Shown here: positions 17,805 to 26,669 of the stretch, in pieces
How the letters are laid out: each line of letters starts with the position of its first letter
Position numbering within the stretch: position 1 is the stretch's first letter
NCBI RefSeq assembly: GCF_001625445.1
Contig: NZ_LWHG01000033.1
Coordinates: 123,800-187,799 of the forward strand
Source of the DNA: Haladaptatus sp. R4
GTDB taxonomy: Archaea; Halobacteriota; Halobacteria; Halobacteriales; Haladaptataceae
Reading direction: 5' to 3'
Length of the DNA stretch: 64,000 nucleotides
The notes under the pieces: generated by a model
Databases searched by the model: none
Told to the model about the DNA's origin: nothing
What the model saw: the letters and a program-made list of their open reading frames with translations, nothing else
Translations under genes and position numbers: made by a program

Positions 17805-18329
17805 TGTGATTTCTTCGATCAAATCGAATCCGTTTTTGAATTCAATCTGTCCTTCAAATCCTCGAGCTTCGATTGCCCGCACAACACCTTTGCCCGCATC
17901 AGTGTCTCTCGTGACAACGGTGACAGACGCCGCGTTACCGCTATTGAGGAGCTGCATTGCAACGCCAGCAAGTGCTGTATCCGCTTTCTCGATCTGATCC
18001 TCGCTTCGATGTGACGCCTTTGCAATGAACCGCCGGACGGTATCCATCACGGCTGCAACTCCGCCATTTGTATAATCGAGTTCGTCAGCGGTCGTCACCC
18101 ACCCGGCGTCGATCGCACTGTTGATCGGCGTTTGGCTTGGTGTACTTCGATTAGGTGCTCCACCAAGTTCTGAATACACTCGTTGGGGGATCATAAACGA
18201 AATTCCGTTGCGTTGTGCAAACCGTCTGAGTGCTGTGTACTTGTTGTTTTGTTGCCGTCCACAGGCGATGAACAATCCTGAATCTGCAACCCACGCATAT
18301 CTCTCGGCATCCGAACCAACGTCACTCAT
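17802..18329 (-). CDS. PIN-like toxin
   Basis: A 175-residue protein with a PIN-type layout: a first acidic strand VADSGLFIACGR (Asp16), middle helices, and a late strand VTVVTRDTDAGKGVVRAIEA (about 138-157) carrying further Asp residues. These folds are metal-dependent RNases. It lies 11 bp after the HTH gene 18341-18925, giving an antitoxin-then-toxin operon of VapBC-like organisation, although the HTH is not a typical VapB. Confidence 0.75.
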   Translation of the reverse strand: MSDVGSDAERYAWVADSGLFIACGRQQNNKYTALRRFAQRNGISFMIPQRVYSELGGAPNRSTPSQTPINSAIDAGWVTTADELDYTNGGVAAVMDTVRRFIAKASHRSEDQIEKADTALAGVAMQLLNSGNAASVTVVTRDTDAGKGVVRAIEARGFEGQIEFKNGFDLIEEIT

Positions 18330-18340
18330 TCTTTCTTCTC

Positions 18341-18925
18341 TTATGTCTCTGTGTTCGGTGGGTGGTCGCGTGCGTTCTGAATCCTATCAAAGTAGGGGTC
18401 GTGTGGTTGCATCTCGAGAATGACTTCCCTGAGTGCATGCAGCACAGCGATCGCGAACGCAACCTGCAGATCAAGTTCCCGAGCAGCAATTCGCTCGGTC
18501 ATTTCTCCATCAACGTACGGGACAGCGTACGTGAGTGCAGCAGCAAGTTTGCCGAGCCCATATCGGTCGAGGAGGAGGTCAAGGTCCTGATCCTGCGGCG
18601 TCCGGCCGACTGCTTCGATGAGGGTGGGTGTAATCGTATATTCAGCCCCATCAAGCTCTGCGGTCAGCGTAATCGGCGTCGCCGTGTAGGTGTGTGTCTT
18701 CTGTGCTTCGTCACGGGATAGGACACCCATCTCTACGAGTGTCGCTGTATCCGAATAGGCGGTCGTTCGGGGTGTCTCTAATCCGTCGACGATATCGTTG
18801 ATCGTCACCGCTTCATTTCGCAGAATGAAGGTATAGAGACGGGCCAGCCGTGGTTCGGATAGCAGCTGGGCAACCGAGAGGAAACCATCAATGACGTGTT
18901 CGGGATTGCCTTCGGCTTTTGCCAT
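18341..18925 (-). CDS. HTH antitoxin/regulator partner of the PIN-like toxin
   Basis: A 194-residue protein. The N-terminal winged helix (LARLYTFILRNEAVTINDIV, then TAYSDTATLVEMGVLSRDEA, residues 27-75) precedes an alpha-helical domain typical of haloarchaeal toxin partners. The start at MAKAEGNPEH (18925) is used. The MITE-like palindrome 19005-19020 lies 80 bp upstream and could contribute promoter sequence. Confidence 0.75.
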   Translation of the reverse strand: MAKAEGNPEHVIDGFLSVAQLLSEPRLARLYTFILRNEAVTINDIVDGLETPRTTAYSDTATLVEMGVLSRDEAQKTHTYTATPITLTAELDGAEYTITPTLIEAVGRTPQDQDLDLLLDRYGLGKLAAALTYAVPYVDGEMTERIAARELDLQVAFAIAVLHALREVILEMQPHDPYFDRIQNARDHPPNTET

Positions 18926-19004
18926 ACAATACATGATTCATGTGTTGTGTAATAAGAGTTGCGTCGGCAACTGACCTACTCTCGTCCATCCTCTGGATGG
19001 CTAG

Positions 19005-19188
19005 ATTACAACGTTGTAATAGAAGGAGATCGCGAACGGGACCCCCTCTGTTTCGTAGAAAATGACGCACTCCACCGTAACCAACCGATTACTACCACCA
19101 TGTGTCACCGGCAATGCGGTGTGAATCTCGTGTGGTGGTGTGGTTCGAGAGGGGGGTTCTTCGAACCCCCGTGATTACAACGCTATAA
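19005..19188. mobile_element. MITE-like element, copy 2
   Basis: A 184-bp copy of the 17302 element in the same orientation. It has the same perfect palindrome at 19005-19020, the same 90-bp central segment almost unchanged, the hairpin at 19152-19170 and the right end ATTACAACGCTATAAT at 19173-19188. Confidence 0.6.
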
Positions 19189-19440
19189 TTAGCGCCCTCC
19201 ATTTTGTTCCACGTTTGCTTCGTGTGCTCGCATCCACCCAGCTAAGTCGGGATGTGCGAACCTGATCTCGATGTGATGGCCACCGACACCCATGGTATCG
19301 TCGATCGACAAAGTTCGAGATTCCTTGTAGATCACACCAGGAACACGCTCGGCCATCTCCTCCATCACCCGGTAGCCGTCGTTTGTGTACGCACAGCCGT
19401 AATGCGTTGCAACCTCCCGATATCCGAGTCGTGCAACCAT
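19189..19440 (-). CDS. Second copy of the globular end of the coiled-coil plasmid protein
   Basis: The start at MVARLGYREVATHYGCAY (19440) gives 83 residues. From REVATHY on it parallels copy 1 (17554-17804) but keeps the Trp codon and ends WMRAHEANVEQNGGR. The coiled-coil N-terminus is replaced by unrelated sequence, so this is probably also a truncated gene, though it could be translated. Function unknown; several His and acidic residues are conserved between copies. Confidence 0.5.
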   Translation of the reverse strand: MVARLGYREVATHYGCAYTNDGYRVMEEMAERVPGVIYKESRTLSIDDTMGVGGHHIEIRFAHPDLAGWMRAHEANVEQNGGR

Positions 19441-19588
19441 CACGTCGTTCGTTTTGGCGACGTTCTTCGCGTGCTCGAAGATAGTGGAGGTACTTGATGA
19501 CTCACCGTATTGGTTCCATTTTTGACTGTAAATACCATATTGTTTTATCCAGCAAATATTTTTTATTGGGAGTTGGTGGTAAGAGACA

Positions 19589-20413
19589 ATGCCGTACATT
19601 ACAGGATCTGATGAGACAGAGCTCTTTGTTACCGATACGGGATCCGGACAACCTCTTATTCTTATCCATGGTGGTTTTATGAGCCACCGTGTTTGGGATT
19701 ATCAAATTGAGAGGCTTAGTGACGAGTATCGGGTCATCGCACTGGATCTTTGTGGTCATGGTGCTTCTGCGAAGCCGTATCTCGACTACACACCGAAACG
19801 ATTCGCGCAGGATATTGCAGATTTACTAGAAACACTTGAACTTGATCAGGGAATACTCGTAGGATGGTCCCTTGGTGCAACTGTAGCGGCTACTTATCTG
19901 ACAGAGTATAAAAATCCAATCGAAGGGACTGTATTTCTCTCATCGGGGATTTTTGAAGGCATTGCTCATAGCGGGAGTCAATCTACTGAAGGACTTGATT
20001 TTGACAGTCTAATCCAAGCACATCGATCTAATCGACCAGACGCTATGATGGCATTTGTATCTGGATTTTTCGCAGAAGCACCTTCTCAAACCATGCAGCA
20101 CTGGCTATGGAGTATCGGGATGGAATGTCCCATGTACGTCGGTATTGATGTGCTAGAACTATATCGAGATATGGATCATTCCAGACTTGAAAAACGCCTC
20201 TCTAACATCGATATCCCAACAGCAGTGTTTCACGGTGCTCACGATACTGCTGCCTCCCTCACTGATGCAGAATTTGTTGCGGCTGAAGTGTTGCCAAACG
20301 CTACGTTTGTCCCCTTTCCAGAGAGTGGCCATGTACCCTTTTTAGAGCAGCGTGAACTATTTAATGAGGAATTGGTTAGTTATATAAAATCTGTGTACTC
20401 ATCTCCGCTTTAG
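19589..20413 (+). CDS. Alpha/beta hydrolase
   Basis: A 274-residue enzyme with the oxyanion motif LILIHGGF (about 23-30), nucleophile elbow GWSLG (Ser94), acid in HGAHD (about 216) and His in SGHVPFLE (about 248). It is of the fluoroperoxidase/esterase size class. Substrate unknown. The gene is AT-richer than its surroundings, suggesting separate acquisition. Confidence 0.9.
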   Translation: MPYITGSDETELFVTDTGSGQPLILIHGGFMSHRVWDYQIERLSDEYRVIALDLCGHGASAKPYLDYTPKRFAQDIADLLETLELDQGILVGWSLGATVAATYLTEYKNPIEGTVFLSSGIFEGIAHSGSQSTEGLDFDSLIQAHRSNRPDAMMAFVSGFFAEAPSQTMQHWLWSIGMECPMYVGIDVLELYRDMDHSRLEKRLSNIDIPTAVFHGAHDTAASLTDAEFVAAEVLPNATFVPFPESGHVPFLEQRELFNEELVSYIKSVYSSPL

Positions 20414-20689
20414 AAGGAAATATTCGCATCAACAAAATACCTCATCTACGTTCCCGAAGCGCTCGAACTGCAGCAACAGAACCCACGTCTAGCTCGCGTG
20501 TCTTGCTAACAAGCGCGTCACCTAACCGCTCTTTTTCATCGGTGGTTTTCGTTAGATCGGTGAAATCGCTCGCTAAGATACTTATCACATCGCCATTCGT
20601 CTGCCTGTCTACGAAATCTTCCCCTTTTTGTGAACTCGATGTGATACTCGAGCAGGTAAGGGATCACGTTGCCCCCGCTCCGACCACAG

Positions 20690-20964
20690 ATGCGGTGGCC
20701 GGTAGGACCTCTCCTCTTCTCGCTGGTTTGTAGCCGATAGATACCGATACAACTGCCGTACTTACGAGTAGCCGTACGGCATCAGTCCTGAACTGTGTCA
20801 ATTCGAGGCGTTCACGACCACGTTCGTGTTGGATTCGTGTCCCTCTCGGTTGTGAGTTCGTCCCAGCCACGCTACTCTCCGGCAACCCCGTCTGTAGCCG
20901 GAGCAGGGTCCGAGTCGTTATTTTTGAGTTCACCGGGAAGCTCGACGTCTGATTTAAGTACGAC
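20690..20964. repeat. Conserved 3'-end element, copy 1
   Basis: This segment matches 48400-48690 closely. The part at 20872-20964 encodes, on the minus strand, the last 30 residues of a relative of the coiled-coil gene (ending ATDGVAGE, stop 20872-20874). The remaining roughly 180 bp beyond the stop is conserved although noncoding, with a perfect 8-bp hairpin (20754-20761 with 20774-20781). The rest of 20414-21111 holds no supported gene. Confidence 0.7.
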
Positions 20965-21111
20965 CCAAGCCGTCTATTTTAAGTCCATAGTGAAAGAACA
21001 TCTTCCGAGCGATACGCTGCTGTTGTAGAATTCCTCCGTTAGAGTCGTCAAAAGTAGTGTTCTGGATTGGCTTATCCTCCTGTATGTCCTACCATATCAT
21101 AGTGATCGAAC

Positions 21112-21421
21112 ATGGAGGTCGTTTTCATCACATTCGAATCGGAACTGAGTTCCGAGGAGTTAGACGAGACGCTACGCGACCGCGCGAAGAAGTTCCGACA
21201 GATGGACGGACTCGTCCAGAAATACTATCTGCAAGACGAAGAGAGCGGGCAGGTTGGCGGACTCTACATGTTCAACTCCGAAATATCACGTGACGCATTT
21301 CTCGCGTCCGACCTCCGCACCGCGATACGGGAAGTATGCCGTGACTGGCGAGCTGGAAGTGGAAACGTTCCACCTGCTATTCCCGCTGCATGAGGCGGAG
21401 GGATTCCCAACCCCAGCCTGA
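21112..21421 (+). pseudogene. YdhR/monooxygenase-type small protein, frameshifted
   Basis: The first 74 residues (VVFITFESEL, then MDGLVQKYYLQDEESGQVGG and LYMFNSE) fit the dimeric alpha/beta-barrel monooxygenase-like YdhR group. At about 21331-21336 the frame breaks. In another frame the sequence continues sensibly as YAVTGELEVETFHLLFPLHE with a stop at 21419-21421. A single-base loss explains this. The in-frame product ends in junk after EVC. Confidence 0.65.
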
Positions 21422-21553
21422 GATCGTCAGTGAAGAGATTTGTCCGCACTAACGGTGTTCGGCATGAACGACTCGCTACTGAACGTCAATCACCGTTACC
21501 TGCTACAAGGTGATCACGCGCATCTTGGAAGTGCTCACTTTGTGTTTGTACAC

Positions 21554-21826
21554 GGGGGTGGTGAACTGGTTCATCACCCCCTACCGGGTGTAACCCGGTT
21601 TGCCAGCACACGGTGAAGAGCAGCCTTCTACCGCAAAAACTCCGCAATAACAAGTTTACTCCCAAGTAGTCGACCGTTCTTTTCTCACCTCCGTCCAGCG
21701 GAGGTTTCGAACCGCCCATCGTAGTGTGGTTTCTTCGGCTGTGTTCGTGGCGGTTGAGACCCGATCGGGGTGATGAATCAATTCACCCACCTGCCGTGTG
21801 AAGCTTAGCAGGTGAACGAGTTCACC
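21554..21826. promoter_or_regulatory. Cluster of GGTG/TGAAC palindromes
   Basis: Three palindromes share a core. At 21554-21581 there are 13-bp arms with one mismatch around TG (core TGAAC-TG-GTTCA). At 21768-21788 GGGTGA and TCACCC enclose TGAAT-CA-ATTCA. At 21811-21826 GGTGAAC-GA-GTTCACC is perfect. A further ACCGGG/CCCGGT hairpin lies at 21583-21599. No gene is supported in 21422-22084. Confidence 0.55.
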
Positions 21827-22084
21827 CCCCTTCCCGGTTTCCCGGAAAGGTTGCTCGTCGCACCAAATCGGGCACAGACCCGCTGAGGGAATCGAACCCT
21901 TGTGCTGACCGTCACGGGTTAGATCAGATTGTTAGTCGTCGTCCTACACGTCGAGATCGATGTACAGTCGCTTGCGTCGAGCGTTTCCGTTATTCTGCTC
22001 CGAGGGTGGTTCGTAGGCTTTCCACATCACACCGTGTTTTTCACCGAACTCTTCGAGCAACGAAAGACAGTAGCGCTCGCCGAA

Positions 22085-22864
22085 TTACTTACCAGGCCAC
22101 TCGGGCTCACGCTTATTGAGGAACGCATCAATGCCCTCGTTCGCGTCGCCTGTGGTACACAGCGAGGCGAACAGCTCGTTCGAGTACTCGAGGGCGGTGT
22201 CGTAGTCGAGATCGTTCATCACGTAATATGCCTGCTTGCCCATTTGAACGGCGACCGGACTCTTCTCTGCGATTGACTCCGCGAGTGCAATTGTCTCCTC
22301 TCGGAGGTCGTCCTTGGGGACGACGCGATTAACAAGTCCCCAGTCGAATGCGGTCTTGGCATCAATGAGCTCGCCCGTCAGCAGGAGTTCGAGACACTGT
22401 TTCTGTGTGAGCGACCGCATCAACGGTACGGCAGGCCCCATACAGAATAATCCCACGTTGGGGGCGGTAGCGCCGAGTTTGGTTCCTTCCGCGAGCACTG
22501 CGAGATCGCACGCAGCAACCAGTCCAATTCCGTTCGCGGCGGCGTGACCATGAGCTGCCGCGATGACAGGTGTCCTCATGTCCACGAGCGTCTGAAATGG
22601 TTTTTCCATCTGTCGGACCCATCTTTTAAACTCCCGTTGGGTGTCAAAGTCTCCGTGTTCAGTTAGGTCAATCCCCGCTGAAAACGCCTTCCCAGCACCC
22701 TCAATGATTACGACCCGAACGTCATCATTTTCGTCGAGTTCTCGAAGAGCGTCATCGAGATCGTGGGCTAATCCCGTGCTGAACGTGTTCATCGCCTCCG
22801 GGCGGTTAAGCGTGATCGTCGAAATATGCCCGTCGATGTCTACCGTGACGGCCTCATAAGCCAT
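22085..22864 (-). CDS. Enoyl-CoA hydratase/isomerase (crotonase family)
   Basis: A 259-residue protein of normal length. The two oxyanion-hole segments are AGKAFSAGIDL (about 58-68) and HGHAAANGIGLVAACDLAV (about 103-121). The CoA-binding C-terminal helices are present. A Glu is lacking at the usual hydratase position, so the reaction cannot be fixed. ATG 22864 is preferred to GTG 22876. No partner beta-oxidation genes are nearby. Confidence 0.9.
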   Translation of the reverse strand: MAYEAVTVDIDGHISTITLNRPEAMNTFSTGLAHDLDDALRELDENDDVRVVIIEGAGKAFSAGIDLTEHGDFDTQREFKRWVRQMEKPFQTLVDMRTPVIAAAHGHAAANGIGLVAACDLAVLAEGTKLGATAPNVGLFCMGPAVPLMRSLTQKQCLELLLTGELIDAKTAFDWGLVNRVVPKDDLREETIALAESIAEKSPVAVQMGKQAYYVMNDLDYDTALEYSNELFASLCTTGDANEGIDAFLNKREPEWPGK

Positions 22865-22990
22865 AGGAAGAACCACACGTCGGAAGAAAATAGTTGTTCA
22901 GGGCTCTGAGGGCCGTGTCGAGATGAGATACGATCGGAGCGCACAAGCGATTCAATTTCTCTCAAAAACAAGTCACGTAGCAGCTAGCTG

Positions 22991-23920
22991 GTGTTCACGA
23001 CTGAGATTCGAGAGACCGAGGACGATGATCATCGCGACGAATTGGAAGACCAATCGAGTGCGATCAAGTGGATTCTGGTGTCCTGTTTCGGCTATCAGGG
23101 CTTCTCGAACGCGAAGTTCGGCCGGATCGAGTGCCACGAGGCGATCAACGCGTTTGCGCGGGAGATTCTGTTAGAGACGAAGGCAGTGCTCGAGGAGAAC
23201 GGGTGGCGGATTGTGCATGGCATCGTCGGTAGCGTGTGGGTGACACCGATAGAGGGGGAGGAACAGATGTCGTTGTCTGCGCTTGCATCGGAGATTTCTG
23301 ATGCGGTGGAGATTCGGCTTGAGCATGAAGCCCACTACGACTGGATATCGTTCGTTCCGTTGAGTGATTCGGATGCGGGTGCATTGACGAAGTACTTCGG
23401 AAAGGTGGCTGGGGAGGATGAGTACAAGTATCGGGGCCTCGAGTGTCGCCAGCGGAGTACGCCGTCGTATATCGATGAGGCACAGAAAGCGTTGATTCGA
23501 GCGGTGGATGCGTATCGTGATCCAGAGGCGGTTTGTGAGGAGCTGCGGTCGTGGGTCGATCGACTCGAGCGTGGGGCGGTCGATCCGAGTGATTTGGTCA
23601 TCACGAATCGGGTTTCGAAGGAGAAGGAGGACTACACCCAATCGACGCGGAGTGTGGCGGCGCTAGAGCGAGCGGCTGATCTGGGGTTGGCTCGCGCGCC
23701 TGGACAGAGTGTGTCGTACGTGGTGGTGGATGATGCGAAGGACTCGCGAGAGCGGGTGCTGTTGGCGGGTGAGGAGTTAGACGAGTATGATGTTGAGTTT
23801 TATCGGGAGTTGCTGGTTCGTGCAGCAGCGAGTGTGTTGTCACCGCTTGGATGGCGCGAATCGGATATTGAGGAGGAGCTAAGGCAGTATACCGAGTCAA
23901 GTTTGGTGTCATTCGGTTGA
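22991..23920 (+). pseudogene. B-family DNA polymerase, C-terminal fragment 2
   Basis: A GTG-started open frame of 309 codons holding the palm end and thumb. Motif B is present (IKWILVSCFGYQGFSNAKFG, about 27-46). Motif C reads HGIVGSVWV, with Gly where fragment 1 (12608) has the Asp of HGIVDS. Nothing upstream encodes the exonuclease, motif A or fingers. With motif A absent and the motif C Asp lost it cannot polymerise. It is a second, diverged polB copy, not a piece of the one at 6392 and 12608. Confidence 0.85.
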
Positions 23921-24023
23921 ATATTTCTTCATTGGGTGATGGGATACCATTCGATTTCTAGAGGACGTCTTTGAGCGTAGAAATCGACCCCAATTGATGC
24001 GTTATACTTTACGAGAGTTGAAC

Positions 24024-24413
24024 TTAGTCTGCTTGGAGGAAGACGACGTTTGCCCGTCCGACAGCATCGAAATCCCGAAGACGATACGTAAGTTCACGGA
24101 TACGAGCCGCATCTCCCCGACAGAAAATACTCTCTAAACACCACTCCCCTTGATGAGTATGAGACATAGTGTCGATGATATCTTGGAATTCGTGTTGAAT
24201 GCTGTGGAGGTCGCCGATGACAAGTGTGTGTTCGTAATCGAACGCAATCATCGCCACGACCTCTCCCTCAATATCCGCCAACGTCGTATGTCGTTCGACG
24301 TATTCTTGTATTGCTTCTCGAACGGCTCGCGAGCGCGATTCCATTCCTTGCTCTTCCCAGGTCTCGTCGAACTCGTCCAGCACCTCCTGTGGAATATTGA
24401 TACTCGTTCGCAT
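24024..24413 (-). CDS. nikR: NikR-type nickel regulator
   Basis: A 129-residue protein. The ribbon-helix-helix N-terminus is MRTSINIPQEVLDEFDETWE (1-20), followed by SRSRAVREAIQEYV. The C-terminal ACT-like nickel domain starts near residue 55. The metal-site segment reads SHTHQGEWCLE, an H-x-H-x4-C pattern one residue shorter than the H-x-H-x5-C of E. coli NikR as I recall it. It is divergent from the RcnA-like carrier, the expected target. The start at 24413 is preferred over 24437. Confidence 0.88.
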   Translation of the reverse strand: MRTSINIPQEVLDEFDETWEEQGMESRSRAVREAIQEYVERHTTLADIEGEVVAMIAFDYEHTLVIGDLHSIQHEFQDIIDTMSHTHQGEWCLESIFCRGDAARIRELTYRLRDFDAVGRANVVFLQAD

Positions 24414-24581
24414 ACACCCACTTGGTTCGGAGGACATTTATTCGAAGTTATTATGACTTTTCCAATTCGGTCGTACCAATCAACCGTTGAAACCCCTTTC
24501 ATCGATCCGAATTTTGGGAGTTACTGGTTCGTCAGATGGATACAGGACAGTACTATCGCCGTATTACGGAACACCCGATTC

Positions 24582-24603
24582 GGTCATAACAACCCTCATG
24601 ACC
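24582..24603. promoter_or_regulatory. Candidate NikR operator
   Basis: GGTCAT and ATGACC face each other across 10 bp, 23 bp before the start codon of the nickel carrier. A related half site GTTATTATGAC lies at about 24446-24456 near the nikR start. Palindromic TCAT/ATGA half sites are typical of NikR targets, though spacing differs from the bacterial consensus. Confidence 0.45.
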
Positions 24604-24625
24604 TGTCTCTCGTTACGTTTCGACA

Positions 24626-25426
24626 ATGGCAATTCAAATCGGCGTGCTGCTCGCGGTGGCTGGCCTTGCTGTGTTCCATAGTCTCGAACCGGGACACGCC
24701 TGGCCGGTCGCTGGCATCTGGGCGTTGAATCAGGACAATCGCTGGCGAAGCAGTATCGGGAGCGGGCTAATGCTCTCGCTCGGCCATATTCTCGCTGCAA
24801 GCCTTTTTCTTGGCGCGTTCTCCCTCCTGACGACTATATTCCCCCTCCACCAGTACACTTCCTACATCCGGATTCTCGCCGGGCTCGCGCTCTTCTACCT
24901 CGCTTACCGTCTCTACACTCACTCGCACGATCATGACCACGAGCACGCCCATGGTGACGACCCCGACCACAGTCATGACCACTCACATGGGACAGACCAT
25001 ACTCACTCACACGAGGGCGACTACGATCGCGGATACAACCACGACCATAGTCACGGCGACGCGGGTCACAGTCACGGGATGTTCAGCGGTGCACTCTCGG
25101 AGTTTCAGATTGGGGACGGAACGGGTCTGGTAGGTGTTGCTGCGTTTGCGTTCTTGCTCGGACTTGTCCACGAAGAAGGGTACGCACTCGTCGGCTTCTG
25201 TGCGGGAACGTTCGACTGTATTCCGATCGCACTCACCTACGCTGTTTGTATCGTCATCACCATTACCTCACTCGTCGTCCTCACCACAGCTACCGCCGCT
25301 CGGTTCGCCGAACGCCTCGAAGGTGGTCTCGCGGACTATCTTCCCGCTCTCAGTGCATTCGTTCTCGGATTCACGGGAGTCGTCTTCGTTCTCGAGGGTC
25401 TCGGCATCCTCCACATTCTCCCCTAA
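24626..25426 (+). CDS. RcnA/NicO-type nickel/cobalt transporter with His-rich loop
   Basis: A 266-residue membrane protein. The first segment carries HSLEPGHAW (about 18-26), the conserved metal motif of this family. About three segments follow, then a long cytoplasmic loop (about 105-155) dense in HDHD and HSHG. A second half starts with GLVHEEGYALVGF. It is most likely a nickel or cobalt efflux pump controlled by the divergent NikR. Confidence 0.85.
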   Translation: MAIQIGVLLAVAGLAVFHSLEPGHAWPVAGIWALNQDNRWRSSIGSGLMLSLGHILAASLFLGAFSLLTTIFPLHQYTSYIRILAGLALFYLAYRLYTHSHDHDHEHAHGDDPDHSHDHSHGTDHTHSHEGDYDRGYNHDHSHGDAGHSHGMFSGALSEFQIGDGTGLVGVAAFAFLLGLVHEEGYALVGFCAGTFDCIPIALTYAVCIVITITSLVVLTTATAARFAERLEGGLADYLPALSAFVLGFTGVVFVLEGLGILHILP

Positions 25427-25618
25427 TCGCAAAAGGGTACAGTGCTAGAAGTGCCAGTGCGTTCAGAGTCATCGTCCTTGACTTTGGGTGTTTACCCGCT
25501 AGGCGCTCGGTCCACCAGCATTCTTGTCCTGTGCATTCTCTGAATTAGATTGAATCAAAAAATCGATTATATGCGCCTAATGAGGGCTTTTATTAGTGAG
25601 TAGCGATGAACCAAGATG

Positions 25619-26607
25619 ATGGATGAGCACCTAGACAGGTTTCGACGAGCAACATGGGCAAACCTTCTAGGGAATACCCTCAAAATGTCATCGAAGGGGC
25701 GGTGGGGGTAGCTTTCGGGAGTACTGCATTGATCGCGAACGCCGGTCATTCAGTCGCCGACCTCGCTGCAAGTGGCGTTGTCCATATTTGGGGTCCGACC
25801 GCGTTTGAGCCACTTGACACCACCCATCAGCATGGTCACGACCGATTTGAGCCACTCACTGCGCTCATCGCTGGTGGTGCACTTGTTCCACTCGGCGGGA
25901 TTCTTCTCTACGAAAGTGTCGAAAAATACCTTCGTGGGAACGAAGCAACGTTCAGTATCTTCCTCGTTGGTGCGCTTCTCTTCTCGATGGTCGATATGTA
26001 TGGGACCTACCGATATACCGAGCGTCTCAATCAGATCGTGAACTCATCGAGTCTCCATTCGCTTGCTAGAGATTGTCTCAACTATTTTTATACGATTATC
26101 GCTGCACTCGTCGGAGTGCTCGGAGTGTGGGCGGGATACCCGGTTCTCGATCCAGTTGCCGGTGCGCTCATTAGCTTAGTTGTTATGAAAGAGGGCGTTG
26201 AGTTGGCACGCGAAAATGTTTCATACCTATTGGATCGTGCGCCGCCGAAAGAGACCCAGGAACAGATTCTCGCGACAATTGAGGACCACCCGGATGTTCA
26301 TGGTGTGCATGACGTCGCGATGTATTATTCAGGAACTGACATCGAAGTCGAATTTCATGCTGAGATCGATGCGGATCGACCCTTCGAGGATGCCCATGCT
26401 CTTGAAACAGATCTCATCCAAACCTTCAGCGAGAGAATGGTGTCAGCGATGTCCATGTTCATCTCGACCCATCCTCGTGAATCGACTCGGGCTCAAGTCC
26501 GGGGCCATTCTCATACACTGACTGTAAATAGGAATTCGTTCGTACCGCTGTTTCGAGAATTACACCACAACACATTTTCACTGCTATTCCAAACAGCACT
26601 CCAATAG
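25619..26607 (+). pseudogene. Cation diffusion facilitator (CDF), frameshifted near its start
   Basis: The natural N-terminus MDEHLDRFRRATWANLLGNT starts at ATG 25619. At about 25682-25687 (LK, then a shift) the family sequence VIEGAVGVAFGSTALIANAG continues one frame over, consistent with one lost base. Downstream all is intact: HSVADLAAS and HSLARDCLNYFY carry the HxxxD metal pairs, followed by the C-terminal domain and a His-containing tail. Translation from ATG 25654 would lack the true first helix start but keep 317 residues. It is a zinc, iron or other divalent cation exporter by family. Confidence 0.75.
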
Positions 26608-26669
26608 TGATTCGTCAGGAACGACTAGATCCGATATCACACGCACGTCATAGATAAGAGACATGAATC

